A stretch of DNA of 64,000 nucleotides, taken from Acheta domesticus (Eukaryota; Arthropoda; Insecta; Orthoptera; Gryllidae). Below are positions 47,141 through 59,900 of this stretch, piece after piece. The translations under genes were made by a program, and so were the position numbers. Position 1 is the first letter of the stretch. The number at the start of each line of letters is the position of its first letter. Location: positions 64,686,723 to 64,750,722 of the forward strand of contig JAHLJT010009419.1 of the NCBI GenBank assembly GCA_031308135.1, read 5' to 3'. Below the pieces are notes generated by a model. The model saw nothing but the letters and a program-made list of their open reading frames with translations, made no database searches and was not told where the DNA came from.

Positions 47141-48215
47141 GGGAAAGCAAACCAGCGAAAACGATAGATAAAAGAATGTGTTTTGTCCTCTCTAATGCAC
47201 CGTTCCATAAGTTTCCATAAGTGAAACACGGAATTTATTTTCTCATATTAATGGAAACTTTGACTTCATATCCTACTTACTAGAGACTGTATCTCCTAGC
47301 ACCTAGTCCAAATCGAGGTAACACCAGTTGTTAATTGATATCGGAACTTGGTGGAAGCAAATTCCGTGACTTCCGTTGAGGTAAGGGAGTTAGCTGGTTT
47401 GAAAAGTTTGCGGCGATCCTGGAATTCAGGAACAACTAACGCTCCAGAGTTAGGCGGCGTTTCTCTCTTACTTGTAAAATATTCTGAGGTACCGGTTGTG
47501 GGAAAACAAACTTTTTTTCGAAAGGAAACTTCGCTCAAAGTTCTGGCCATGGTATCTTCAAGCAAGCATGAATATTCCCCATCTATTGCACAAGTGAAGC
47601 TGGACGTTGACTGACCTTCCGGAAGGTAGGAATCATTGATTCTTGCTCTTAGATATTAATAAAATTGCAATTTAATTATGAAGAAACAGGAGAATATTTG
47701 GCATAATATTTTCGAAAAGTATTTTTATTAAGTTGTCACTTTCAATGCCAAGACTACTTTATAATGATTTATAATACGGCAATCCTAAACGATCAAACGC
47801 AATGAACGCATCGAAACAGCCAAAGAAATGCGAAGCCAACAAACGCATCGAAAGGAGTTTATCAATATTATATGGATACATTTCAAAATAACTTCCTAAT
47901 GTTTAGTGAAGGATTCATTAATTTAAGTAGAAAATCAGTCATTATTGTCTTATTTCATATTTTCAAGACCTACGTAGAAATTCCAGTTTTCAATCTTGTA
48001 AAGCAAAATTATGTCATCATGTAACCCACAAACCAGTATTTGTACAAGTTTATTCTCATCTATTGTAGTCTTAACAATAATGGTCTGTTTTGCAATCTCT
48101 TCAATAGTTTATAAATAATTCAGTCCCCTCTAAATACCAGCCCCATCTAGATCTCACTAAGAAAGAAGACGCGAGAGGATTTTATTTACCTAGGCAACTA
48201 GTTAAAATAATAATT
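47141..48215. other. Unassigned DNA
   Basis: At 47296-47614, 88- and 89-codon frames lie on opposite strands over the same GC-raised stretch. Neither resembles a family I know. The rest is AT-rich. Confidence 0.4.
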
Positions 48216-48219
48216 ATAA

Positions 48220-48254
48220 ATATTATTATTATTAATATTATTATTATTATTATA
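48220..48254. repeat. (ATT)n microsatellite
   Basis: About eleven ATT units with one interruption (ATTAATATT). Confidence 0.85.
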
Positions 48255-48879
48255 GCCCATTAAATCTCTTGTTGGCAAAGTACTCCTGAAGATTCAGGGA
48301 GAGACATAGAGCATGCATCAGATCAGCCACTTTCGATGTTAGGAATTGGTAACATTACATTAAACCCTTTATTACAGTTCCCATATATATTCTCTTGTAT
48401 GCTTGAAGTTTTCGTTCACAGATTCTTTGTCATATCACAGTTATTTACCTAATCTAGTCTATTACAGTTGCAGCTATTGTACTACATTTCTTTATAACAT
48501 TCTATTTTATTTCTTTATTGGCATTTAGCTAGGGTTCATTAAATGTCACAAACGTGACATAGCATCCACACGATTTTTTTAGTGTTGCCCATTTAACTCC
48601 CCTGAGTTATTATATGTTGTGTACACCTCTTAAGCTTCCAATCATCCGTGCCGCGTGCGCGCAGTTTGCACGCCACAGTCAGCGAGCGCGTGCTGGCACG
48701 CGGCGGCCACTTCGTGAGCGGCTCCGGCTTACTCTAAGGAATGTGGGTGGGTGACGTTTGGTTAGTTTTGAGAAATAATTAAAAAAGGAAGTGTTACTCG
48801 TCTTGGAATGTTGGTGAAATGGAGGTTTTGTTGAGGAACATAGAATGAAAATTCATTCAAATCTCTAATTTCCCATGAT

Positions 48880-48880
<1 letters not shown>
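48255..48880. other. AT-rich DNA with a small GC-rich patch
   Basis: The patch at 48645-48735 is CpG-rich (GCGTGCGCGCAG and GCACGCGGCGGCC). Nothing else recognised. Confidence 0.45.

Positions 48881-48935
<55 letters not shown>
48881..48935. repeat. (AAT)n microsatellite
   Basis: Eighteen uninterrupted AAT units. Confidence 0.95.
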
Positions 48936-49500
48936 CCCACCTACTTCAAGACCTTGTCGCTGGTAGTGAATCGTGAGCTATGCCTGCGGTAGCCTAGCGA
49001 CTGGCAGGGCCTCCCTTGCTGAATAGGTTGGAGGTGAGGGGTCAGAAAAAGAAGTACTGCAGAGGAGGGCCTCAATGGCATTTTCGAAGAAGAAAGGAGG
49101 ATTGATGAAGATGGCGCAAGAGGCACTTTGAAGAAAACCGCAGCATCTGATCCGCAGAGGGGGCCTGCAACGTCTATCTCCATGTTGGCAGCGGCTGCAT
49201 GCACAGCGGGAAGTAGAGAGGGAAGGGTCATGAACGCTTGGATTTGCTGTTATCGGTCCATGAAGAGAACAGGATAGAAACTGGGGCGGCACATCAGGAC
49301 ATTGATTAGAGTGGAGGCCTGAACCTTGCATAAGTCAGCGAAGGAGGCTTCTTTCAGCAGTCAGTGAAAATCTCATAGGGTTTAGTAATGCCGACTGGCG
49401 ATCGGAGGGGATGTCCCGAAACCACTGTGGGGTCGCAATAACAGAAAACGAAATAACTCATGGGTTAAGTGTGATCGGTGAGTTCGAACTTGCTTGCTGC
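48936..49500. other. Unassigned GC-raised segment
   Basis: Minus-strand frames of 96 and 117 codons overlap in different phases (48941-49331). Their Ser/Pro/Leu-rich products have no domain I recognise. The abrupt start directly after the AAT microsatellite suggests a repeat copy and not a gene. Confidence 0.3.
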
Positions 49501-49504
49501 AAAA

Positions 49505-50045
49505 CTTCCCTTAAAACTATGAAACTGATGTCACTGCAGTGCCTCTGACTGGGTCGCCCTAGGTTTGAGTCCCGACAGCGGCAAGAGTTTCGACACAAGC
49601 TCGTCAACTAGGTCGAATTCAGCCACTGTATGGAGGAATATTCTAGCGGTCGTGTGTTCCGATCGGTAGTTTTCCGTGGTTTCTCCGATCAACACCAGGC
49701 GAATGCCGGGGCAGAGCCCTAGCATACGGCCCACGGACCGCACGCGAACTTTCCTTCATCTTCTTTGTCCTTTTCCTCTTCCCTTACACACACTAACATG
49801 CACTGGACTATCACTCATGCCGGGAGACCGGTCGTGAGCTTAGAGATGCTCCCGGCTGGGGCGGCTCCCCACTGGTGGGATATACCTGGTTGGGGAAACC
49901 CTGCTAGTCGACGGTAGGTCGGCGCCTGATCTCACCATCCAGTGGGGGAAGATCACAGCCACTTCCCGAGGAGAAAAACAGGCACTACACGTACGGGACC
50001 AGTGACATCAGTAGTTAAGGCGTCCGGAATCAATAACAATCAAAC
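49505..50045 (+). mobile_element. S1 SINE, full-length reference copy
   Basis: The tRNA-like head has CACTGCAGTGCCTCTGACTG and the B-box GGTTTGAGTCCCGAC near 49561. The body follows in order: TTCCGATCGGTAGTTTTCCG, CCAGGCGAATGCCGGGGC, TACGGCCCACGGACCGCACG, a pyrimidine stretch, ACACACACTAACATGCAC, TGGTTGGGGAAACCCTGC, GGTCGGCGCCTGATCTCACC and CACTTCCCGAGGAGAAAAAC. It ends in an imperfect CAAT/CAAA tail. At about 540 bp it is long for a SINE. It has no protein-coding capacity and depends on an unknown LINE. Confidence 0.75.
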
Positions 50046-50700
50046 AAAGAGAAAAATGTATTAAACAAGAAATATAATTAATATTAACTTGCTTCTACCA
50101 ATGTCCCATACCTGCTCAGAAACCAAGTTATGTCACCTTGTCGACGTCTGGTCATGCCACAGATGTTATTAAGGGTCAGAGAGCAATATCAATTCTTGAG
50201 GTTATCTTGTTGGTTTTATCTTTAAGAAGTTCTGGCCGCCGCTCTGCATAGGCAATAGCAATAGCCCATCATGTTCAATAGATTCGATAAATGAATGACA
50301 TATTCTGCAATGTTTTACAACATTCGTAATCATTTAATAGCAACTTGTCATATTTCCGCCCGTTATACAGATTTGTTCTCAGTGCTCAGCTTACATTCCA
50401 CAGTTTTACTTCCGGTTTAGCTGTTCGATAAAAAAAATGACCTTTACCCGCTCCGGCATCAATTGTTGTCAGTGACCGGACGTTTGTTTCCCGTCGGTCT
50501 GACTCCGCCGTGAAAGAGTATGATCCACCACCACTGAACAGAATGATCATCCAAGGTAATTACAACTACGGGAAGCAATACAAGTGAACTTCAAGTCAGG
50601 ATATATTAGCAAGGAACCACTTGTTGGGAGAAGATTCCGGAAAACGTGTGTAAATGTAGGAAACTCCATTACTTCTGTCGGTGACACTTCAGTGAGTTTA
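50046..50700. other. Unassigned DNA
   Basis: No domain-bearing frame and no repeat boundary recognised. Confidence 0.45.
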
Positions 50701-50706
50701 AATAAA

Positions 50707-52083
50707 AACTAGTGGTGCTACAGAATGGCACAGACTTACCCGTATTAGTTTTCTATTTCCTTTGGTCCTGGCTAACGTTTCCTACTTACCACATACTCTT
50801 GCCATTCTGCCATCTATCGCCGCCCAGAGTACATTTTTTGACATGTTCTTGATTTGTAGAACCTTGTCCTTAATGACTATATTCATTAAAAAATTTGCAG
50901 ACGTTTTTAAGAAAATGGCGTTTAAGCGCAAATAAAAATTTGAAATTTGAAGTTCTTTTTCACAGAAAATGTTTGAGTTTTCAAAACACTTCATTTGAAG
51001 TTATTTTAAGCACATATACTCACAAATTCAATAGTGTTAATAAATTATTGGAAATTGGCAGATTAACGACGTTAGAGAACTTACAAAAAAATTACATTTG
51101 TGTAATTTTTGCCAAAATAAAAAATACCCCAAAATGAACTTTACGGCATATTAAAGAGTGCAATTTGCAGTATCCGTTCGAAAAGTTGGAAGAAAAAATT
51201 TGGTGCCATTTTTAAGAAAATGGCGTATGAGCGTTTTTGAAAATGCGAAATTTTGAGGTAGTGTTCACAGAAAATGGTTGAGTTTTCGAGAGACTTTATG
51301 ACATTATATAAAGCACACGTACGCATAAATGTAATAATTTGAAGAAATTGCCGCTAATGTAAATACTAACGACAAGTGTGAGTGAGAGACAAGTCAAAAA
51401 ATTACATTTTTGCAATTTTTGATAAGTGAAAGAATAAAGCAATATGGCGTGTATGTGAATTAGAAACTATCTTTACCAAAAATTTAAGAAAAAATATGGA
51501 GCGGTTTTTTGAGAAAATCTCTATCTGCAATTTTGTAGTTGGTGGTAGATGCCGAATAAAATGCAAAATTTCAAAAATGCAGAATTAACCGTGAAAATCG
51601 GACGAACGCCACCTTAATAAGTGTATTTGACTCTATTCTTACAAGAAATTTAAAGAAAAAAATTGGAGCTATTTTTGAGAAAATTTCGAAATTGTCCCGG
51701 TAGCTTCATGTAAAGTACCCCGAAATTTTGAAGAAAGAGTTTCAAAAACGCGGCGCCTGGAGGGAAATGAGATCGACGGAGGAATATTTATTTTGGAAGA
51801 AATCATACGTATGCTTTAGGCGCTAGTGTTGTTCACAGACACCCGCCGGACTGACGGACGGTCGGACGAACGTTTTGCTTTCAATTGGTTTTTCGGTATC
51901 AAGGGATTTTGGCTACACCACGTGTTAGGGACTTTTTTCTTCATTTAGCCAATGCTTTTATCCACTTTTTTGCTATCAGGGCCCAGCAATGATTTTTTTC
52001 TCACGAAAATTCGCCGTTTATTCGTCCAGCATTACATAGCTTTCCTTATACTACGTATATACTTAGGTATACGGGAAAGTAAA
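50707..52083 (+). repeat. Family A repeat, second long copy
   Basis: It starts with the same CTAGTGGTGCTACAGAATGG and is collinear with the 29.2-kb copy. Units begin near 50905 and 51210; the third, near 51505, is shortened. CTTTAGGCGCTAGTGTTG and a decayed GACGGA stretch follow, then the TACGTATATACTTAGGTATACG terminus. Both copies are bordered by TAAAA on each side, which might be a short target duplication or chance in AT-rich DNA. Confidence 0.75.
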
Positions 52084-52700
52084 AATGTCTTTACTAACAG
52101 AACGTTTTGAATCATCACCTATAATACGAAGTAGGTTCCATAATTTTCTGACCTCACTAACTTTTATTTTTGATGCAAAGAAAAAATTATGTAACATTTC
52201 AACTTAATCATCCTTTACTCCAACCCAATTTATTCATTTGTATATTAACAATTTTAGGTCTTTGAAAGAATACGACTTATTGATCGCAAACTAGTATAAA
52301 TTGGCTTCTTTTTACTTGACACTGGTCTGAAACTTTTCTTCTCCGGAGGTTTTCCTTCAGTTTTGATAAGTGAGAGACGTCGCTGGATTCCTAATATATG
52401 TTGTAGTGTAACTGGTCTATCTTAAAATCATAGTTCTTCATTACGTTCATTTCAATCAAAGTAGTAAGCACAGGCCTGTTGTTGTGAAGAGATTTTACGC
52501 ACCAAATCTAACTCGAATACCTCACTCTACAAAATTCAGTGATATGTCGGCTGCAAACGTATAGTATTACAACATTTAAAGAGAAAACTATAAATTGCCC
52601 AGAAGGTTTTCTTATCGATTAGAGAAATCTTGGTCAGGCCGGAAACTTATGGAACCACTACCGCCTATGTACTTTGCATTCCACACGTATTCCAGGAACA
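52084..52700. other. AT-rich DNA, no gene recognised
   Basis: Nothing coding or repetitive recognised. Confidence 0.5.
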
Positions 52701-52704
52701 TATT

Positions 52705-52945
52705 GATTTAAGCTGTTTGTGGCTCGGCCCCTCTCGCACCCCTCCCCCCCACTGCCTCCCGCTCCGTGGGTGCGACGAGTGTGGGAAGGCATAACGCTTC
52801 CTCTCCCACACGCGCCGCGCAGATGCTCGTTAGCGAAACGCGGCGCCGCGCCGCGCGGGCGGGAGCTGTCGATGGAGGAGATTCGCCCGATTGGCCCCGT
52901 TTCCTCCGCGCCGAAAGAGCCCAGCCGAATCATCCACCAAGCCGG
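52705..52945. promoter_or_regulatory. CpG island
   Basis: About 240 bp, CpG-dense in the middle (CACACGCGCCGCGCAG, GCGGCGCCGCGCCGCG), with a CCAAT-type box in reverse (CGATTGGCC near 52898). Frames on both strands (65 to 91 codons) are compositional. It is a possible promoter. Confidence 0.4.
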
Positions 52946-53017
52946 GTATTAACCGCTCAATGAAGGCTTGGAGAAATGCGGGTAGAGTGGAGGTGTTCGT
53001 TACAATACTAGCGACTA

Positions 53018-53440
53018 GAGTGATTGATTAGTGATTCCGGGTGCGTCAATTGGTAAGATAATTAGTCCCCCATAGGCACCATCCTACCCGTCGGCTGACG
53101 GACATATTCCCCAACCAGTTATCACCCACCAGAGCCGATACAAGCTCTAAGCTACCGACTGGTCTACCGGCATGTATGGTAGTCGAGTATCAGTAAGTGT
53201 ATGTAAGCAAGGGGTGAGTAAAGGACAAGGTAGAAAAAAGAAAACTCGCGCGTGGTCCGTGGCCCGTTTGTTAGGGTACTGCACGGCATTCATCTGTTTT
53301 TGATCGGAAAAACGACAGAAAACTACCCATCAGATCAGGTGTCCGGTAGAATTCTTCTCCAGACAGCGGTTGAAATTGACCTAGCTATGTAGCTAGTGTA
53401 GAAATCCTGCCACCATCGGGACCCTCAATCGTGTAAGCCG
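53018..53440 (-). mobile_element. S1 SINE, nearly full length
   Basis: On the plus strand it shows the complement order: GATTGATTAGTGATTCCGGG tail and core, CCCCAACCAGTTATCACCCA, GCATGTATGGTAGTCG, TGGTCCGTGGCCCGTTTG, TGTTTTTGATCGGAAAAACG, GGTAGAATTCTTCTCCAGAC and a head with CACCATCGGGACCCTCAATC, the reverse of the B-box region. Confidence 0.75.
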
Positions 53441-56400
53441 GTAGAGGTGATCTGAGTCCTTAAAGAGTGTTTAGCTATCGCAAGGCCAATAGTAGCAAGA
53501 AGCGGGGAAATATGGAAATTATAAATTACAAAAATAACCAATATTGGTGAATGCCAGTAGTACAAAATGTTTGGAGTAAACATAAAAAAATATTAAATCT
53601 GTAAAAGTTATAGGCAATAAAACAGAAAAGAGATAGTGAAAAGTGCGTTAGGGTACAAATCTAACAGTGAGTGTAAATAATTAATATAACAGTGAAAATT
53701 GATCATGTAAATACAACTAAAAGCTGATAAAGGAAATTTTGTATCGTAGTGTGATATAAATGTAAACCGGTAGTGAAAAAACTTGCGGTTACAATACAAA
53801 ATCTCTTAAGGTCTGGCACAACTTAAGAGCAAAACAGTTTCACCCCTGCGTTTTAGGGATCAAATGGCTTATAGCAATCATTTAGTCAGTCATAAACAGC
53901 CCTCAATAAGAGCAAGATAAAAATAAAATGTGTAATTTGTTTCACTCAGATTGCATAAATAAGAAAATTTAATTTTTATCCCTTACTTATTTCGTGTATT
54001 TTTTTGTAATTTTCGTCAAATTTTTACACAATGCAGTTTTTAGTAAATATTAATGTAGTAAACACAACACTTTAGAATATTTATGTAACTTGTCAAAATG
54101 AATATGAGATCTATAAAAGATTAGTTTCTAAAGCAACTGAATTATAAACATACTAATTCTAATTTCACAATGAGATCTCCTGAACACGTAAATGTTCCTA
54201 TTATTACGTTCCTTCAATTACGAGTAGACTATTCACAAACAATTAGACTGTTACTATTAAATCAAAGCCTTTCAAGCTACTCGTTGAGTAACCTGAAAGA
54301 AGAGGCGCAGGTATTACTGCAAATTATTACTACTTTCTTTTATAACTCGAGGCAATGAACGAAGATGAAACCGGAAATTCTGGTTGCGAACAGGTTTAAC
54401 GTTGGTGCCTTTGTGCCCGTCGAAGCTGATGGTACTCCATCCCACAGCTTCTCTGTTCGGGAGTTCCGTCTCGTACCACTTCCTTCTTTCTAGATTCTTA
54501 GACTCTCGAAAACAATTAAGCAATACCGTTATTACTTTACCCATCAGTATACAAGAAGAGTAATATCTTCAGATGCTCATTCCCGTTGATCACTTTAACT
54601 ACTGTATCAACTGCTAAGGTAGGGATTGAAATTCAAATTCTTGGATAATAGTTCTATAGACGCTATTGTAAGTCTGTATTATTACAAATAGATTTCAAGA
54701 TTAATTATTCAGTAATAATGCACTCATTTATACAATACCGCCTGATAGGAAGAGCACTAGTTAAATAACTAACCCAAATTGTTGAAACAACGTTTTTCTT
54801 TTGCCTGAGCAAATCAGTATTAAATGTCCACATTCTGTCTAATGTTATGAAGAAATGCTAGAAAACAGTTGTTTACAATATTTTAAAAACATTTTGTACG
54901 CATTTTGTTAAAACACAATTCTTTTAACAACTTTTGCACCAGACCCTCTTCTAACGGAAATAACAAATGTTTACAGACATTTAATGACTCTTAATTATCA
55001 GAGATGATGACCAACACTAAAACGTTTAGATCTCAATCCGCAGAAATGTTCTCTGCGCATTTAAGTCCACCTATGAAAGTGCCACTGTTACAAAAGGAAA
55101 GGGAGATTGCAGATAAGAAAGGTTGAGAAATAATGGAACATTGAAAGGATGTAAACATTACGATGTGGTGCGTTAGTGAATCGGACAAGAAGCGAGAAAT
55201 AGAAATTTAAGTGAAAGGGAAAGAAAATACGCTTTAACATACTATCCTCAGTGATGTTCACAAGACGCCCTTCCCTGCTTAACTCTAACACATTCCGTTG
55301 CATCTCCTACAGCTTTTGCCGCTCAAATAGGCCCCTCTCGGCCTGAAGAAAGGCATGAAATTTGCATTCGTTTCTGAGCCGTCAGCCCCGGAAATGTTGG
55401 TTGCGCAGAATTCTCCTCGTCCCCCTCCACCCCCACCCCCGCATACCTGATGCGCATGTATAATTAATTTCTTAAAGTTGACGACCAACCTAAGGACCGC
55501 ACACCACAAGCGGTGGGGCACGTTGTGACTGAATGTCGAAAATGGGGCCAAAACCTCTAAAAGAAATGCTTGTTTTGGCTAAGTTAAAACAATAGTGTTG
55601 GCTAAGAAATGTTTGGCACTACAATTTCCAAAATGTGAAGGCTAATCCAGATACCTTTCAGGTAAGTTTTCATGGCCGTTTAGTATAATTGATGTTAAGT
55701 ACTGTGGAGATGATGGATAGTTACTTCCTGGACAATACTCATTAAAGTATATACATTTTATGCAAATCCAAAGATTTTGTATGAACATTTGTTGTGAAGA
55801 AATGTTGTCAACAAATGTTGGTAACTGACTTAAAAACTAGCCATAATATTTATTTATCATGCTCATCCTTTAAAAAGGAAAAGGAATGAATAACTCTGGT
55901 TCTTTTTCACTCTGTCTGTGAAATGGAAGTAATTTTATTTATGTCATGCCCCATTTCTCTCTAACCCGACCGCCTCATCCAGTACCAAAAATGTCCAACC
56001 CGCTACGTCCCACCCTGCCCCTCACCCCATCCACTCCATTGTATTATTCGTGTATATGTATCTATTAAGCATCTTTCCTTACAGGCGAACGAGAATAAAT
56101 ACAAAAATCAAAGAGAAGGCGGTGAAATTCCATTACGAACCGTGACCGGCGTGCCTCTCGCCTTTTATTAGACTCCTCCCTGTATTGGCTCTGTTCTAAA
56201 CTATGGTGACCGCATGTAAACCACGAGGTAGTTTTCATGTCCTTAGCGGAAATACAAATAGACGCTTACGTGACTTCTTTACATTAGCATAGATCTAACT
56301 GATCATGGGCAACAAGGAGTCTTAGGTCGGACGACGAGGACGAGGGAAGGATATTTAATTAAGCTAAAGGCTGACATCAACTTTAAGACGCTGACAATTT

Positions 56401-56540
56401 TCACTATGGTGTTAAATTTAACCTTGAAGGTGCATGACATTAATACCTCATTCTCTTTTAATAGAAAACGAGAAATCTACATTCTTTTAATATAAAATGT
56501 ATCGTTCTTTATGAAGAAGAATTCTTGCGACTGCTTGCTC
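53441..56540. other. AT-rich DNA, no gene recognised
   Basis: Frames of 62 to 88 codons are present without family resemblance. CAG followed by GTAAGT at 55663 is a perfect splice-donor word, but no exon could be supported around it. A C-rich patch lies near 55420-55440. Confidence 0.45.
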
Positions 56541-56544
56541 TTAT

Positions 56545-56667
56545 CGATAGTTTTCCGTGGTGAGGCTGAGTAATACAAGGGGAATGGCTGATCAGTACCC
56601 TAACACAGAGTCCGCATATTGCGCGAAATCTTTTCTTTCCCTTCCTTGTCCTATCCTCCTATCTAAA

Positions 56668-56698
<31 letters not shown>

Positions 56699-56968
56699 CA
56701 CTTTACGTCAATACACATGTCACCACCACACATGTCTAAAGGCCAGTCGGGAGCTTAGAGCTCATCCCGACTGGGGCGATGCACTGCTGGGGAGAAAAAC
56801 CTGGAGGGGGAATTCCGCCCCAAGTCGACTTGTGAGTGGGTGACGAATTTCACCATCATGTGGAAGAAGAAAATTGGTACCTCCACGAATAAAACATTCA
56901 ATACACGAATGCAACTAATGACTATCAGTTGACGTGTTTGGAATAATTAGTCAATCAATCTTATTTAA
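56545..56968 (+). mobile_element. S1 SINE, body and 3' part
   Basis: It starts at ATCGATAGTTTTCCGTGG and continues CTTCCTTGTCCTATCC, an expanded (AC)n, GGCCAGTCGGGAGCTTAGAG, GACTGGGGCGATGC, a GTGGGTGACGAATTTCACC block and a CAATCAATC tail. The head is missing. The central ACAC word of S1 has grown into a microsatellite here. Confidence 0.65.
56668..56694. repeat. (AC)n microsatellite inside an S1 SINE
   Basis: About 13 AC units at the place where other S1 copies have only ACACACACT, so the SINE seeded the microsatellite. Confidence 0.9.
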
Positions 56969-59900
56969 TCTTCACATGAGTCATTTAGTATTAAATAAAA
57001 CAGAAAAACGTATTCCACAGCACCAACACACGATTCAACAGCTTACTTTCTCTTCAGACACCATTTGCGCTCTGACTACGAACATAATCTTGACATTGCC
57101 TTAGTGCAGGAAAATGCATTGGCTTGTGTACTTTTACTTCCGAAATACAAAACATTCCTTTACTAACTCTGCAGAAGATTAATGTTTGGGATTCTGACTC
57201 AGAAGGCGCCCGATGTCCAGATTTATCAGTCTGAGATTTCTGTGTCACGTATTGAGAAAAAACGTTCTCACCTCCCAGGTTTAACAAAAGTGTCCGCAAT
57301 ACAGATTCACATACACAGAAGAACAGGATACGGTCAACCGCGAAACTGTACCGTGAAGCAAATAAAAAACCGACAGTTTTTTCTTCGTAGCAAGTTCAAT
57401 GTTGAGACTGCAAGGCTCATACAGTATTTACTCGGAGGAAGAAACCGGTAAAACTGCCTCGTATCATTACTTTTACGAGCCCTTTATTTACGGAACATCC
57501 TGTCACAATGTCTAGTTATATAATGCCAATTTTGTATAGAGATGGTCAATGTTTATATGTTAAGGACTCAACACTGCGCAAGCAAGACTCTCCGCACTAT
57601 GCTGAATCAGGGCATCGTGTTAAAAATCGCATTTGAATTAGTAGCAACCAGATCATTTGGAAACAAAGGAAAGGTACTGCAACATTTCCAGCATTTGTTA
57701 TGATTGTAGTGAGTACGTAATTTACGTTTTCTTTCGTTCCATACTAGAGTTCGTGTTACCAACATACATTATTTTGCTAGCACTCTAAAGAGAAAGATGC
57801 CACTGTGGAAAGACTTTTCTGGTGCATTGTACATCGTAAGACTTGCTTTATGGATATTTCTTAAAAACTGTATTATCAATTATTTTACCCTCCCATAAAT
57901 AGTTTTGAAATTTGTTAGTTAATGGTACGGTCTATAGTTACTTAACATAAGATTCGCAATTGAAGTTTGTTAATGCGACTGACTTGATTTCATAGAGATG
58001 AATGACGATCAGGATTTACGACGATCAGAAATTACTATCAGGAAAACATTCCTTTACGGGTTTACTAACGCTGCAGAAGATTAATGTTTGAGGTTCTGAC
58101 CCAAAAGGCGCCCACTGACGATCAGGATTTACGCAACATACCGTAAAATTGTATTTATAACTTATGAAAAGTTTTTAGAATCTGTTCATTGTATACTTTG
58201 GATGCCAAGATCGAGCATCAGTAGTTTAAGTTCAAAATTGGTGGGCGTACAGAAATTTATAAGTTTGATGCTGAACTCTTATTGTAGTATGTATTGGAAA
58301 CACCCCTCAAGATAACAGAAATCAAATAAATTGTTTATTGTTTGAAAGAACCGAGTCAATTAATTTATTGGATGGAAACAATTTTTACATCACCCTTTGG
58401 CCGAGTTAAGTCACATGATCATCAATTAATTTATTGTTGGAAAATGTAGAACTCTTCATCATTCGAATAGTGTGGGATAGAGTGGATTTGAAAAAAGGAT
58501 GCGACATTGTTGTTGAGGTTTTGAAAACATCTAATTTTTTATAAAACAGTATCTGTAAATTTAATATAAATTAATTAAGTCTGATGTTTTTTAACGTGTA
58601 GGTTTTTTGCTCAATGATCTATTTTCAAATAAAAAAGTGCCATAATTTGAAAATCATTACAGTAATTTTCAGATCTCAATAAATTCAGTGTTCACTTAGA
58701 ACAATATCATCACGGCTGAAAAAGAAGTTAAATGATATTTCATCGATAAATGTAGTTTCCTCTTTTTTATTATCCATTCATATAATAAAACGATTGTTAA
58801 TTGTTCGGATTATTATTTAATTATATCTTCAGTAATATTTCAATTATAAAGTAAACACGTTCACCGTGAAGGGTATCTCTATCCCCGCGATCATTAATAT
58901 TGGAAGTTATTAAACCAGTTTTAAATGCATCAATGGTTTTGTGGTAATGTATTAACATATACGTTTTAATTTTAAATATCGTTGTTTGTAAACATTGCTG
59001 TGATCACGGGGTAAAAGTTCTAAAGTCAAAAATCTTAAATTGGGGAAAACAAGGGTTAGATTATTGAGGCAATGCTTTTTCTTACACTCAACGCTATTTT
59101 CCAACGATTTTTTGTCGTAAAGGAGGCAACATTTGAGTTCGGTCGTTTTACTAAAATAAAATATAGATACTTATCTTGTAATTTCAGTACTTTACCCAAT
59201 TTCGCCAAAAATTGACTTAAGAACTTTTACCCCCAACAGATTGATGTTTTGTTGCCGAGGTCGAATTCCTATTTTAGAATATAATTATTAGAGGCATAAT
59301 AAAACAAAATACTTATTTTCCTTTTTGCAATTTTGACCGTATTTTCGCCATTAGGCTCCATCGTGCTGAGGTAGCTTCCGGAAGGGGGCCAGATGCCGCA
59401 GTTTCTCGTCGCCATAATGCGCAGCAGAAGAATAGCGACTTCTTCTTCTTCTGGGCCACTGCATTAACAGCGCTCAAGAAAAGAACCGCCGCCAGTTCCT
59501 TTTCGCTGGGCCAGTGACCTTATTTGCGAGGAAGCAACGTAAGGAACTCTCCTGGTTATAGATGAGAATTTGCGGTTGCTTTATGACTTCGGAAGTAGCG
59601 ATCAAAATGGGGTTGGCGATTATGCCCGTCGTTATTAAACTCCTGGTTATTTCGTTCTTCGGTTAATGCCGTCGTAAGCAATTCTTGTTTTGCGATAAAA
59701 TACGGTTCTTTGAGGTGGAAATGGATAGTGTCACGTTTCTGGTATCACGATGAGAGTCAACTGTTCTACAAATCTAAAGGGAAAAAACAAGTAGATCGTG
59801 TAAGTGGACGCAAAATTAAAATATGTTGGTAATCGTTTTTGACATCTTATTATATTATGAGTAATTGGGTTTCACTGAAAAGCTAATATACGATATGTTT

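Noticed and set aside
55663..55672. A perfect CAG-GTAAGT splice donor
   Set aside because: The upstream sequence has a stop within about 20 codons in each frame I tried and no exon-like content; single donor words are expected by chance in 64 kb.
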